Shown here in pieces: positions 10,300-23,367 of a DNA stretch of 64,000 nt; position 1 is the first letter of the stretch; the number at the start of each line of letters is the position of its first letter. The notes beneath the pieces were generated by a model. That model had not been told where the DNA came from. It worked only from the letters and a program-made list of their open reading frames with translations, and did not search any database. Where the stretch lies: NCBI RefSeq assembly GCF_019279795.1, contig NC_056748.1, positions 608,010,636-608,074,635 on the forward strand, read 5' to 3'. Source of the DNA: Protopterus annectens (taxonomy: Eukaryota; Chordata; Ceratodontiformes; Protopteridae). The position numbers and the translations under genes are program-made.

Positions 10300-12121
10300 A
10301 TTAATGTATAATTACTTATAATATTCACCTGGTTACAAATCAGTGTAGTCATGTGGCATATGGCTCTGTGCAGTATCTGAGATGTTTCTATGACAATGTG
10401 CTTGCTGTACATGCGCACTTTGCATTTACAACATTAATTTGTCTTGCCGTTCCTAGCTTCTCACAAGCCAAATTACCTAAAACGTTAATGTAATACATTT
10501 ATTAAAGTTATACAATTTGAAACAGGATAATGTATTTCTTAATTTTTATATTCCATATATCAGTAGGTTCTGGCCCAGTGGCTTCAGACTATAGCCCATA
10601 TATGTTAATGTAATCACAGCTCATTGTTTAATGTTCTCTATTCCCAATTATTTAAAAGTATCTTCAGACCAAATATTAAACTACAGCGTACACCTGTAGT
10701 TTGTCTAAAGCCAGCACCCTCCTTGTTTATTATCAGCATTTCTAGTCATCACTTTAATTCGCACTCATGTCTCACTATCTCCAATGCATTTTCAGAGTTC
10801 TCTGTATCAGCATTTCACTTTAACAATACCAAGAAACATCTCATTTTTCATATTTCTGTTCAATAACATGTAAAGTATTTTAATACACTTGTTTCACCCT
10901 TTATACAACTTAGCAAATTGTCTTTTTCTCATACAGATTGTGCAAGGTTTATTAAAAACAGGATGTCTCTTCCTCTCTTGCTTATAATCACACATAGTAT
11001 ATGAAGTTTGAGTTTCAGCTCCATTACTATTACAGTCCACACATGGCTATGTTTTTCATTTCCATTTCTGAGGTAACAAATTTTCACTTTCTCATTTCTG
11101 CATTCTTATTTCATTCACGTTTTATTTTGTTCATATCTGTTTACACATTCAACTCTTTCATCTAGGTACTTGTAATTTTACTTGGTCTCTAAGCATTCAC
11201 AGCTTTTGATAAGATTAGGTCTGTTGCTCTTAAATGACTTTCCCTTGTTTAATATTTTCTAATACAAGAAACTATTTTGCTTATTATTAATTTAATAAAA
11301 TGTCCATTAGGAGTTGTTTCTCTTCTCTTTGGTTAGTGAAAACTACATGTTCTCCACCACACCCTGTAGCATGGAATTGAAAAAACTAGTGTAGCATTCA
11401 CGAGGCAGGTACCAGGAATGCATCCATTGTGTCCCCACTTGGTCATTTGATGGTCTCTGTAGCCAGGATTTTCAATGCTATACATACATTGGTGTCTGCA
11501 TGAATGGGTATTCTACACATTCTATGAGACCGCATGTGAGAACAACACATCTGTACCAGCTTCTACACTGTGTCTCTGTCCATATGGTGGCAGTCCATTA
11601 TTTCTGTGTCCTAGTGGGGATGAAATATTAAGAACTGTTGAATCCTTATGCAGCACAAAGGGGGATGATGCCCACCTTTGTGGATACTGGTTGTTATGAA
11701 AGCCTTGAACATGTACATTTATATTAATCCTGCAGCTACCCTTAACATCTTAGCACAGTCTCTGCCTCTGTTCACTACAATTTTATGGCCTGCAACTGTA
11801 ATGGCATTTGCAGCTGATGGCACAATTTTTATGTTTCTGAATCACTTTGCTACACTGCTTACCCTCGTTTGCATTCACCATCACAATCATTACTACAGTG
11901 ATGTTCATTTTCATCTCATTATACCCACATGTGCAAGTTACGCCAGCTGCAGTATATCACAGCCAAGTGCAACCTTACTACATGTGTCTCTGAATCATAT
12001 CCACCTTGCTCAGTGCCACTTCCACTTGTTCCTGAATCCTGTAGACTAGATTTTTTATTTTTATTTAGTTATTTTTCTTCCGCTGGTGCAACCTTGGAGT
12101 TGATTACATTAAGTCATGGAA
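10300..12121. other. No gene seen
   Basis: Unique-looking AT-rich DNA upstream of the host gene promoter. No domain, RNA gene or element was recognised. Confidence 0.35.
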
Positions 12122-12136
12122 TGTGTGTGTGTGTGA

Positions 12137-12220
<84 letters not shown>
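12122..12220. repeat. (GT)n microsatellite
   Basis: About 95 bp of GT dinucleotides with one gtgagtgagt interruption near the left end. Confidence 0.97.
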
Positions 12221-12975
12221 CGGGTGGGGTTAGGAACCCTCTACAAACAATTCCAAATTTGTCAAAAAGTAAATTTTTTTAGTTCAACATAGTCACGTGC
12301 TCCTTTTATTTGATTTTTTTTGTATATTTTGTTCTTGTATTTCTTGCTAGCTGAATTTGTTTATACATTTGTGTTAAGGGGCAGAAAACAGTATCAGAGC
12401 TATAATTTGAGACAAATGCTGGTATTCATTGTTAAAAGGGACTTTGCAGGTATTTTCCTTAGACTGGAGAATGTAGCTACAATGAGGGAACTGCTGTAAA
12501 GCATGAAAGCAGGCAGCACAATGTAAACATTATAAACAACAAAGTGCAAGGAGACAAACTAGCTAAGCCTGAGAACCCATATCCCTTCATTTTTTTAATA
12601 GTGTAAGACAGTGTGAGGGTGACGTTTTTAGAAGTAAACTATATGTTAGTCAGCAGGATTCTTTATGGGAGCAGCAGTATGAAGAACAGCAAGGCTGGTT
12701 GCTAAATGAACAAAGGAGTTTGTGAGCAATTCTTGTTTCAGAATTGCAGCTGTGCCAGAATTAGTTTTGTTCTTGATTAGGGTGTTGAAATTTCTCCAGA
12801 GCATTTCTGGTTTCAGTGATGACATTTGAAAAATAAGGTGTTTGGAAGAATTTGCCTCTTGTAATATGGATGGCTGCTTTATATTTGTTTCTAAGCTCTG
12901 TGTTTGTCTGGAAGGAAGACATGGCATTACTACTGAATATGCAAGGTTTGTAAGTTTGACTTACCAGCTGAATTA

Positions 12976-12980
<5 letters not shown>
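12221..12980. other. No gene seen
   Basis: Nothing recognisable between the two GT arrays. Short open frames here have no family signature. Confidence 0.35.
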
Positions 12981-13022
<42 letters not shown>

Positions 13023-13084
13023 TGTGTGCGCGTGTGTGTGTGGGTGTGTGTGTATATATCTATACACACACACACACACACACA

Positions 13085-13128
<44 letters not shown>
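12981..13128. repeat. Compound microsatellite (GT)n(CA)n(TA)n
   Basis: GT repeats (12981-13055), then CA repeats (13064-13082), then TA repeats to 13128, where the foldback element begins. Confidence 0.95.
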
Positions 13129-13130
<2 letters not shown>

Positions 13131-13391
13131 TTCACTGTACATGCTTGACATTTTAAAAAGTCAAAATTCATATGGCCGAGACCATATAATCGACATTTTA
13201 AAACATCAAATGTGTTAAGCGGAGATCTTCATACAGTGCAGAACAGGATATTTTACCTTTTCCTCGCTGTAGTGTGATCTCGGAGTTGGTATATTTAAAT
13301 AGCAGGGGGTGTGGGGGGTGTAGGGGGTTGATTATATGGTCTCGGCCATATGAATTTCGATGTTTTAAAATGTTGCACATGCAAAGTGAAT

Positions 13392-13393
<2 letters not shown>
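13129..13393. mobile_element. Foldback MITE inside a TA microsatellite
   Basis: Inverted arms 13129-13191 and 13330-13393 (about 63 nt, starting gattcact/ggattcact and ending in the shared ggccgagaccatataatc) enclose about 138 bp. TA arrays lie directly on both sides. This is what an element with a TA target (Tc1/mariner-like) would produce by landing in a TA repeat. The core includes tgatctcggagttggtatat, and a weak relative is seen near 18840. There is no coding capacity. Confidence 0.75.

Positions 13394-13444
<51 letters not shown>
13394..13444. repeat. (TA)n microsatellite
   Basis: About 25 TA units directly abutting the foldback element. It probably continues the array that ends at 13128. 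Confidence 0.95.
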
Positions 13445-13448
<4 letters not shown>

Positions 13449-13890
13449 ATCTGCTTATTAAGAGTATTTATAAGCCTGTCATAGCAAGATACAGACTTTA
13501 ACCTCACATGAAGTTTATAAGTCTGTTCTAACACAAACATTGAAACATTCATTAAGCTATGACAACATGCATAAATCAGGATTCTGGCAGCATTTTAAGC
13601 AATGTATTTTAAAACTATAGCTCTTTTCTTGAAATTTTGGAACTTAAAATTTCAGTAAGGAGAGCAAATACATATTTGTTTCTGATAACTGCTGATGTAG
13701 CCTTTGCTCTTCACACCTGATTGCACAATGGTAATGTTTGCTCAGCTTCTCTGTGACAGCCACATCAGAACATTGCAAATGGGCCACTATACACAAGCTG
13801 TCTTTACTTTGAATATGTATTTCAAAAAGAACAAATATTTTCCCAGGGAAGGGTGTCATTAAGGAAGGGTGGCACCTGTACAGATTGTAG

Positions 13891-13898
13891 TATATAAG
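13891..13898 (+). promoter_or_regulatory. TATA box of the MSMB-like gene
   Basis: TATATAAG lies about 30 bp before the inferred transcription start (near 13921) and 66 bp before the ATG at the end of exon 1. The spacing fits a classic pol II core promoter. It is assigned to this gene because the next ATG is followed directly by a splice donor in the right phase for exon 2. Confidence 0.6.
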
Positions 13899-13920
13899 TC
13901 ACACACACAATCGCCATGCA

Positions 13921-13966
13921 CAGCAACTGAATTTTTCTACTGGACATCACTATAAACTTAACAATG
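13921..13966 (+). CDS. MSMB: Beta-microseminoprotein-like gene, exon 1 (5' UTR and initiator Met)
   Basis: The sequence aacaATG|gtaagc gives an ATG at 13964-13966 followed at once by a strong splice donor. Exon 1 would therefore supply only Met, in phase 0. Exon 2 opens in phase 0 with AAA TAC ATT, giving the signal peptide MKYILVIALGLLATATLC. The TATA box at 13891 supports a start near 13921, but the exact 5' end is inferred. MSMB/PSP94 proteins are small secreted disulphide-rich proteins of seminal plasma, mucosal secretions and serum, and several bind CRISP proteins. Intron 1 would be 25,050 bp. It is a prediction by phase and motif; no transcript was seen. Confidence 0.62.
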
Positions 13967-16900
13967 GTAAGCTGGAATTTTTAATCACTTGTAAGGATCT
14001 TTTTTATATTAGTATTCTAAGTATTTTATTTGTAACAAAAGTGATGCTTAAAGTAAAAAGTAATACTGTTTCATTATCACAAAATACTTCCAGTAAACCA
14101 TACACTGTGTCGCAAATAGTTGTTAGGCGATGTAATTTAAGTTTATTTTCATTCCATAATTGCCTAGTAAACTCTGGATGGTGTAGGCTCTTCTTGGGGC
14201 TACTATAGGAGTCAGATGTGACTCAACAGCCTTGTCTGGATGATAGGAGTGCAATAACATTTAGGAATGGTAAGCAGCAGAAACTAAACATGCAGCAAAC
14301 AGTAATTCCAGGGTTAACTGGGTGCAAAACTGTTGTGCTTTTATGGTATTCCTGTCTTGTACCACCTGTACTGGCTGTCCAGATAACATCACTAGAATGA
14401 ACAACCTTAGAAAAACTATAACATTATGATCAGATTACCTAAAAATGTTATAGGACCTGTAGTAGAAAATGTCTGTAAACTGATCAGAACCCTCAATTTC
14501 TGGGTATATCATGGTAGTTAACATAGTCAAGGTTCATTTGTAACACAAACAGAGAGTTTCTTGTTTGCTTCAGAGAATTAATTAAGCTCATTTTTATATA
14601 TAGCCCTGTGTACTATGCAGTTATAGTATCAAATAAAAAGTACATAGCAGTAAAAAATAACTTAACATATTAGAGTTTCCATATATTTATTATCTGCTCT
14701 GTAGAAAAACATACTATAATTCCTTGAGTAGTATAGCTATCTGAAAGATTATATATAGCCCCCAAGGATGAAAACATATGCCTGTTGTGCAGCAAAGCCC
14801 TTTGTCTATGTGTAGTTTTTCATTAGCAAGCAAAGTGAGTCACTGTGGACACTTTTCAGCATAACCCACAAAAGTAAGAGTAAGTGTAAAAGCGATATTC
14901 TTGGACAGTTAATATAGCCAGTCGTGCAATATATTTTGCAGATGTGGAGAGAAAACTGGACTCCACAAAGAACAGTGTTGCAGACTCAGCCGAATATACG
15001 TACAGATGCCATGCAGAGAATAATCAGAGGTCATGGCTGAACACTTTACCTGTAAGTTGTGAAACAGAAGCCTTACTCTATGAGTTACTGTGCCATATAG
15101 CAAGTTGATATTACATAACAGTCTTGACCAGATCCATGCTTGTTTTTAATATTAGAACATTACTAGGCCCTTTCAAAAACTTGGGTTCAAATTCCATTTC
15201 TGACACTAATGCAACACAATGGAGTATTGTTATCGTAATGGGTTATCCTGTAAATTAACTGTTAAACCATATGTTCTGCAAGTAGTTGTGTTCAATGCAA
15301 AAGGTCTCATGGCCTCTTTAAATGTCTCTATTACATGTGATACTAAAGAAAAACTCGGAAACATTTTTATGGGTCCACCTCTCACAGTGATACAATCTGC
15401 ACTACATGTTTCAGGTATAATATTTTACCCTTTTTAGTTTCATGCTTTTGGTAGTCAACAAAATATTGGATGCAACATAAATGTAAATAATTGTAAAACC
15501 AGACATATTATTGGACAGTTTTGTCTTTAACTGTTACCCCCAAAAGTATTTCAACTTATTTTTGAAGCATATCTCAATAATTTACAGAATTACAGACAAT
15601 GTTTGAATATAAAGATCTGACAACACCTGATGCTCTGCACTGTCTGCCTTTCAACTAATGCAGCATTACTGAAGTATTTGCGATATATTTTTACAAATCT
15701 TCTGTACTAAACCAGTTACACCATACATACTTATTCCTGCTATCAGTTCTCTTCAAAAATACTTATCCTTCTTGCTGCATTTTTTTTTCTATTAAGAAAA
15801 TCACTTTTGGATATCCATTGGGTATTTTCAGTACAGCCTATGCCCCATCTAATCCCATCAAGTCTCATGTTTCAGACTTGGGTCCTGATTTGCACAAATT
15901 AAACTTTCTGCAGTCTGCTTCAGTTTACAAACCATGTCTGTAACTTCTACAAATCCCTAAACAGTTGTCTTTTTTGACCAGTGCCTTTCTTCTACAAAAA
16001 ATACAAGTAATCTAGTAAAGATTTAAAGATGTACTGGAACTTTCTCCGTCACTGTTGAATACAGTGGAATAGACTAGACACAAGACTAAATTTCATGGTA
16101 CTCTGCTTGTTAGCGAGTGAAGTTCTTATCATGTACAACTTAATTTATTTGTGTTTCTCTGATTTCTTCAGCAGAAGCTTTGAGGCTATTAAATAGTCTG
16201 CCTTGTTAAAATTGGAGTTAAGCAAATGTAAGTTCTGTCCCTCTCTTACTTGTGATTTAGTGTTCATAGGGGAAAGCAAGTTAAACTGCTTCTGCATTCC
16301 CAAGGTCTTTTTCCTTAACAGGCTAGCAAATAAGATAAAGTAAGTTTTTTGCATGACCCATACAATGAATACATTTTGCCATGGATTCTGTGGATCATCG
16401 ACAGTGGATGTATTCTTATGGTTCTTACTTCCAGCAACAGTCAGTATAGTTTTCCCTTGTACTAAGGTTGTGCTGTTTCATCTGTTCATTCCACATTCCT
16501 TCTCTGCACAGGTTCACTCCAGCCTCAGTGTACCTTCCTCATTTCTAGTGGCAGGCTATACTGAACTGCTATGGTTCTCACAGCAGAACTGTCTAAATGA
16601 TATCAGTAGATGTGTTAATCCAAGATTATGTTATGAAAATGGAGATCTCACCAACAGCCAAAATAGTTTCTTAACAGAGGATTCACATAATAGAAAGAGA
16701 GTATAAGAAATGCAGATGAATATTTTTGCATTGCATTGTATTCATTCGTTAACCATTATTTTCCTTGAGATCCTTCTGTTTGTAACTGTACAAAACTATT
16801 TTGAGTTGATGAATGATGACTTTAGTCACAAAACGTGACTTTCACTAACTGTGACCCCCTAACAATGCAAACACACTTGGGCTTGATTCACATATACTAT

Positions 16901-17350
16901 TTGCAGCTTGTGTTCTGTAGGTACATTTCCAGTATATAACTTAACCCATACAGTGTCTAAAATAAGACAAACTGTTCAAAACTGGTAGATTTTCAGAGTC
17001 ATATCTGATGTTTCCTCAAAGTTTTGTTCTTTCCCGTCATAATTTGTTTGATTTTGTGGCAAAACAATAATTATTTAAATCATCAACAGCAGTAGTGACT
17101 AAAGCTAGAGATCTTTCTTTCTAAAGAAAATGGTTCCTAATGCATTCATTTTATTGCAGTAACATTCAAGTGAGTAAAATGAATATATAAAATTAGTTTT
17201 TGGCCTTTGTCCACTATTTTTATTATAAGCTTTGAGTTTTGAGTCAAACTTTTATAGCTGTCATAAGGTGAAAGTATTCTCAGTGGTTTCAGAATATACA
17301 GTGAATACAATTAACACAGACACCCTCTAAATTTGTGAAGAAAGTTCCAC

Positions 17351-17355
<5 letters not shown>
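13967..17355. other. Intron 1, 5' part: no recognisable feature
   Basis: AT-rich intronic DNA with no coding signature or element that I recognise. Short frames are consistent with chance. Confidence 0.4.

Positions 17356-17425
<70 letters not shown>
17356..17425. repeat. (GT)n microsatellite
   Basis: About 35 GT units in intron 1. Confidence 0.97.
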
Positions 17426-17428
<3 letters not shown>

Positions 17429-20253
17429 AACCTTGGCTGCAGATGATTGTCACTGTTGAAGTAACACCCAGACCCTATGTGCAAAAATGGGAAAAAGGTG
17501 TTGTGGATGGATGGGGAATTCCAATTATGTAATATTTATGAGTATAATTTAGTAAAAAATTGTAACTATGAACTGCAACCGCATCAAAATATTAAGGACT
17601 ATGAAAGATTAAACTCTTTCCTTTTCTCAACATATTGTTAGGTATAGGCATTTACAAGTTAATCAGTAAGATATTCATATGTCTTCAAGTTTCTTCAAGA
17701 TGGTATCATTTGTTCTCATATGCTGAAAGAGAGAACCAGGATGACTTTTGTGGTTACTTTCTTTATAGCTTGCTTTATTTGTTTGTTGCATGCATGCTTG
17801 TTTGTCTGAAGTCCAATTAGTCATAGCACATTTTCAGTGAAGGCCAAGGTAAACAAAATCTTGAAATATATTTCCACAATAACATTTACCAACAATAAAA
17901 TAATATATAGGGAGGAAAATACAGTAGTGGCTACAGGCTGAAATGCAATAAAGGAATAAGAAGCAAGTTGTAGGACAGATAAAAAATGCACACATTTTAT
18001 AGGATAATGCATGTATTTGCAAAACATGTATGCACTATGTTGACTTAAGACAAGTATTAGCGTCTCAGAATTCATCAGAAGCCAGAGTGTGGGGTAAAAT
18101 TATAGCAGGATAACAAAATGAAAAGCAGCAGATGCAGTGTTAAAGCAGACAAGGCAGAACATCAAGCTAAAGGCTAAATAAGCAGGTAGAATTTACAAGA
18201 GCAAGGAATTTGTCAACACTTGACATGAACAGCAGTACCATTTAAACCATAAAGAATGCTACCATAAACCACATGGCATAAAGGGATGCAGCCCTGACTA
18301 TGACTCAGATGAAAGTGGATCATCTAGTGGCTCAAATGCTAGTAGGACTGGAGTAACCATTACCAGCTCACCCATCCCTGATAGAGGAAGTAAGAGTTAC
18401 CCACTGTACAAGAGAGTTAAAGGATTGGGACCAGCTGTTAGGTAAATGTGGTACACAGTGCACTCAAACCAAAGAGGCCATCCAAGAAAATGTGGAGATG
18501 AGCACAGGGTGCTTTCTAGACAACATCAATGAAGCCACCAGCTGCTGTTAGAAGGGAAATAGATGAGGAGTGAGGAGACCTTTCATGTGAACGAAGACCT
18601 AAAAGTTTCATTTCTCTTCTCTGAAGGGGAACATATGGAATAATGCCCTCCATCAGGGATCAAATATATTTTAGGGGTCTTTTCCTGACTGGGACAGGAA
18701 TGGTCTAACTTTTCTGCAAGGTGATACAAATGAATGGCTGGGTAACCATTTGAAATGTCAGGACCTGCAAGAGGAGACTAAATGGCCAAAAGAATAGACT
18801 TACATATACTAAGTCCAGGATGCTGTTTCTCAGAATATTCCTTTTTCTCCAAGGTATAGCGATCTCAGTGTTGCTATATATACATCTGAGGTGGGCAGCA
18901 GCTTGCCACCCCCCCCCCCCGCAAAAAGAAGTTTAAAGGAGAAGAGCGATTTTCTAAATACGTTCTCCTCCTGTGTTTCCAGTCTTTTTTTTTTTTTTTT
19001 TTTGGCTTGTTGGCACTCAGCATTTTAACAGGGAGCCTTATTGCTAAGAGGGTGGTTGGTAAGGTCAAAAGGAGAAAAATTCAGTTATTAAAAAAGTATG
19101 GCATGCCATAACAGTGTATTCATTGTCATAGGAGCAGGGTAGAAAATACAAAAGTGGGGGTCAGAAATGGGAAAGACCAGATGTTAATATAAGGAAGAAA
19201 ATTATGCTAGAATTGCAAAAGACATACAAAAAAGTAGGATTAAGTGATTACAGAACTCCAGTTCCATTTTGATGACAGACATTCCTTAAGATTCACAATA
19301 AATAATAGAAAGGGGGGTCATCATGCCTAGAAAATAATATTTGACATTTATGACTCAATGATTTTCTGTTTTGTGTAAGCAGGATTAAACTCTATCTAAG
19401 CAACAATATGGAACCATTCTATATCATATATTATGAGTGTTGCTGGAAGCAGGTGATGTGGGGCATGTTGCTAGGAACACACTGTGATTAAGCTGTCCAG
19501 CCCCTGTTGTTCTTTTTGTTTTATTGTATCAGTTTTGTACAGTTAAAGGCATTCTTAAGATTGGTTGTAGGGGGATTCATCTTTTTCAGTGGTCATGGTG
19601 AATTTTGTAGGACTTCTTTGCTGAAGAGTACAGTTAATGCCTTAATCGTACCTGGAGCCATTGTTAATGCAAGCTGGATCATATAGCATCTTAGGTTTAT
19701 GTTTTTTAAGAGGCACGTGTATTTGCTACTTGTTTTATGATACGAAGAGCTCCAACATTCAGAGGAGTGCTACTTCAGCAAAAGAAAAAGGGATGGCAAA
19801 TGCACTTTCTGCATGATTTAACTGAGCTTTTCAAAACTAGAGTAAGAAAACATACTTGTATAAAATAAACAAAAGAAAAAGTGCCATATCACATACCTCT
19901 TACTGATTCAGGCTACAGAGCTGAAAACTTTTATTTTATTGTGCAGGCATTTAATAGAGTCTCCAGTTTATTGTTCTGAAATCAAACTCATCAAAACACA
20001 GCTCCTGGATCCCATTTTAAACAAGTGACAGACACCATCAAATCTCATTTCACAGAAACACAGGGTAGCTGAACTGAACATAATAAAATATAAATAAACT
20101 TTTATGCAAGGGGGAAACCTGCCTATGCCACCAGTATGAGTACAAACCACTCTAACCTTATTAAATTATCTCCACTCTAACATTTTGCCATTATTGTAGA
20201 ATTCACTAGAATGGAGTAACATTGGATTAAACATAATTAGCCAGAGAGGACTG
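17426..20253. other. Intronic DNA with homopolymers
   Basis: No gene seen. A C-run (about 18908-18920) and a T-run (about 18985-19003) are present. A stretch at about 18836-18880 (tagcgatctcagtgttgctatat) weakly resembles the core of the foldback element at 13129, so a decayed relative may lie here. Confidence 0.4.
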
Positions 20254-20570
20254 TATACCTCTCTCCTGTCCAGAGCTTTGCAGAATGTCCATATTTTTGT
20301 TTCATATTTTTGGTTTCTGGTCTGGTCTTCATAAAATGTGTTGTTTTCTGACAAATCAGGGAGGATTAAAATCACTAAATAATGTCAGATATTTGAGTTT
20401 TAGACTTCATATCCTTCAGAAAATGCATGTTAATGCAAAAACCTGTTATTTTAGCAGCATTTTAAGTTTATAAAAGCAATACATAAATTCTGTCCCTAAT
20501 TTTGGGCCTTTGTTCCACCTTTATTTTTGGTTTTGTCCAGAACTCTTTTACTAAGAGGTTAAGAAGTATG
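20254..20570. mobile_element. hAT-like MITE family X, copy 1
   Basis: About 317 bp with terminal inverted repeats (tatacctctctcctgtccag at the left, ...aagaggttaagaagtatg at the right). It aligns along its whole length with the copies at 22462 and 28729. Flanking 8-mers agree at only 5 of 8 positions, so the target duplication has decayed. No open frame. Confidence 0.75.
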
Positions 20571-20675
20571 GGTGAGTGTGTGGGTACAGCCACCACATTG
20601 TGATTGCAGGATGACTTACTCCCTATGCTAAAATATGTACAGTTTGTGAAAAAATAAGCAGTTTAGTTATTATTA

Positions 20676-20796
20676 AATATCTTTCAGCTTTGCCCAGTTA
20701 GGGGTCACCACAGCGGATCACCGGTCTGCTAATAATTGGCAGTGGATTTTTATGATGTTGACTTGCCAGCCCGGCACCAAACCTTCAAAGAAGGAA

Positions 20797-20854
<58 letters not shown>

Positions 20855-20990
20855 CCTGCATGTTTTTAACATTCACTCAAACGCATGGAGGACATGCAGA
20901 CTCCACACAGCAGGCACTCCAGCTGAGAATCGAACTGGAGAACCTCTTGCTATGAGGTGACAACGCTAACCACTGCACCACTGCGGCCTC
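20676..20990 (-). mobile_element. SINE copy 2, tRNA-derived, with internal CA expansion
   Basis: Reverse-oriented copy of the tRNA SINE. The tail is at 20681-20720 (cagttaggggtcaccacagc) and the pol III head at about 20925-20990 (B-box complement gaatcgaac, A-box complement ctaaccactgcaccac). A (CA)n microsatellite of about 50 bp (20799-20850) has grown inside it. A 9-bp duplication ttattatta flanks it (20667-20675 and 20991-20999). Confidence 0.85.
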
Positions 20991-20999
20991 TTATTATTA

Positions 21000-21559
21000 T
21001 TACTATGGGATATTGTAATATTACTAAATAGCTGTTAAGTAGATAAGCTCCAAGTTACAGAGTGGCAGCTAGTTTTTAAATAACAATACTTCATGAAAAT
21101 GTGTGTGTTAGTTTTGATTAATGATAACAGGCACTGTTGTTACTAGGACTTTGAACTGCTGCAGTCCATTAAAGCTGCCTTCTTGGAGGTGTTGCAGGTT
21201 CATTTCTTCAGTTATGGCAACTGTATGGGGATATATGATTTGATAATATTTATTTCAGCAAATAACGTTAATAATTTCAGTTTTCAAGAAATACGAAAAC
21301 TTATAGAAATCACTCTGAGATGCTATAACTTCACATAAAGCCATGTGGGCTATATTCTTGTATATAGGACATCAAGGGATACTTCATTATGCTTCTTTGA
21401 TTGCAGAATTAGACAATTAGCCTATTTAATCTACCCTTTACATGCACTTAATATTCTACTTTTCCCTCCATTCCCTTTCCTCTTTCTGCACATTTCCAAT
21501 ACCATTTTGAATACCTGCATGGATTTCTGTCTACCAGTCATTCAAGTAGTGTATTCCAA
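21000..21559. other. No gene seen
   Basis: Intronic DNA without a recognised feature. Confidence 0.35.
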
Positions 21560-23060
21560 AAATCTGTAACCCTGTCTGTGAGGAAGCATTTTAAAGAAGC
21601 AGGGAGTTGGTGGTCCTTACACTCTGTTGCTTGTGTCTGCCCTCTCTCAGTCCAGTATTTGGGAGAATTCTTTACATGTCATTGCCCTGATGCACCTATC
21701 TCATGACACCCTTGTCTTTTCTAGTCTCTGATGAAAAGAGTTTAACACCCTCTAATATTTCATTATATTCTTTCCCATCAATCACATCTACTCTTCTTAT
21801 GACTTTTCTTTGAACTGTTTCCAGCAGCTTTGTGTCGCTGTCCTTGCATAATCTCTAAAACACTAGTAGTACTTATTATGTAATCTGACCAGGACACAGT
21901 AAAGCAGTATGCCTCTGAGAATAGAACCCAGAAGTCTGTTAGCTGCTGCAACTTTCCCTGTACTCCACTTCTGGTGGTCTTAACTCAGGTATCTTAAACA
22001 GTCCCAAATCCCTTCTAATGGTCCTTTGACATTATTTCTACTCCTACTAGCTAATACTTTACCCAAACGTTATAGACCAAGTGCAGTACTTTGCATGTCT
22101 CAGCAACGAGCCTCAGCTGCCACCTTTCTGCTCACTTAGTCAACCTTTACAAATTCTCTGCTGTATATGTGTCTTCAGCAGAGAGAGATTAATCCTGTTT
22201 TCACTTCCCTCTGAAATATCTGAAACAAATACAGGAACGAGTCCAGGCCTCCTGGTTGCTCCCTGCAATCCTCTGCTAGTCACTTCCTTATGCCTGACAT
22301 CATTCCGCCACAGCAACCCTCTATTGCTTACCTTTTCACTATGCAGCAATCCACTTCTTCCGTTCTAGTCACACCCCAAGCCTCTGCAGTTTTCATAGCA
22401 ACCACCTGAGAGGAATCAAGTCAATGGCCTTAATAAGCTCTGTATAGACTGCATTTGCTTGCATACCTCTCAGCTGTCCAGATTTTTACAAAATGTCCAG
22501 ATTTTTTTCCTCTTATTTTTGGTTTGTTCCTCATAAAATCTGTGGTTTTCTGGCAGATCATTTAGGATTGAAGTCACTAAATAATACTAAATAATGACAG
22601 ACATTTAAGTTTCAGATTTCATGTCATCCAGAAAATACATAATAATACAAAACCTATTATTCTAACAACTTTCAAAGTTTATAAGAGCAATATTTAAAAT
22701 CTGTCCCCATCTTTGGGCCTTTCTCCCCTCATTGTTTCTGGCTTTGTCCAGATTTCTTGCAATGAGAAGTTGAGAGGTATGCTTCACTGTCAAGTTCTTC
22801 TGTAACCTTGTCATAAAATTGAATCAAGCGTGGCTAGCATCTCCTTCTGTACATGAACCTAAGCTGACCTTTGTCTTTGAGATTGTTATCCTCTAGGAAA
22901 ATAAACAGCATTTCCCTTATGACTAACCCTGTGACCTTTCTCACCAGTGGTTATGGCTTACATTTCTTGTAGTTCCTCAGAACTTTCATTTTCCCTATCT
23001 TGTAGATGAATACCACATTTGCTGTCTTCCAGCACTTCGGCAGTTGCTCTCAGTTTAAGT
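21560..23060 (-). mobile_element. Old CR1 LINE of the reptile/bird type
   Basis: Heavily diverged, antisense. The right part (about 22400-22900) reads like the reverse complement of a CR1 RT segment ('gtcaatggcctt...', '...accttgtcataaaattgaatcaag', 'catgaacctaagctgacc'). The left part carries a CR1 3'-region segment ('gtgcagtactttgcatgtct'). It is a different CR1 lineage from the one at 23.2 kb. It is split by MITE copy 2 (22462-22781). There is no usable coding frame, and the limits are approximate. Confidence 0.6.
22462..22781. mobile_element. hAT-like MITE family X, copy 2
   Basis: 320 bp with terminal repeats catacctctcagctgtccag and ...gaagttgagaggtatg. It is inserted in the old CR1, whose sequence continues on both sides. 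Flanking 8-mers match poorly (4 of 8), so the insertion is old. Confidence 0.8.
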
Positions 23061-23367
23061 AACTTCCTCTAGTGTAAGGCCTATTTATAAAGCAGGTTTA
23101 CACTGAAGTAAGTCATACCAAGAACAAGTCTTTTGAAATCAGAACCTATGTACATTTACAAGTTCCCTAATCTAAGTATTTGTAAATTCCCCATTCTGAA
23201 GATTCATAGGTTCATAGGTTCATAGGTTGGTACTAGGCTATCGGCCCTAGGACCTATACAAGCTTAGCCATAACAATTCCCTGGCTATTTCTTCCCACAC
23301 TGTTTACTTCCCTGGACCTCTGTCTAGCAGGGCGACTGACGTGATCCCCGAGGTGAATTTCCTTTCC

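Noticed and set aside
12982-13218. Open frames encoding poly Cys-Val, His-Thr and Tyr-Ile repeats at 12-13 kb, 17.3 kb and 20.7 kb
   Set aside because: They are translations of CA/GT/TA microsatellites with no coding evidence.
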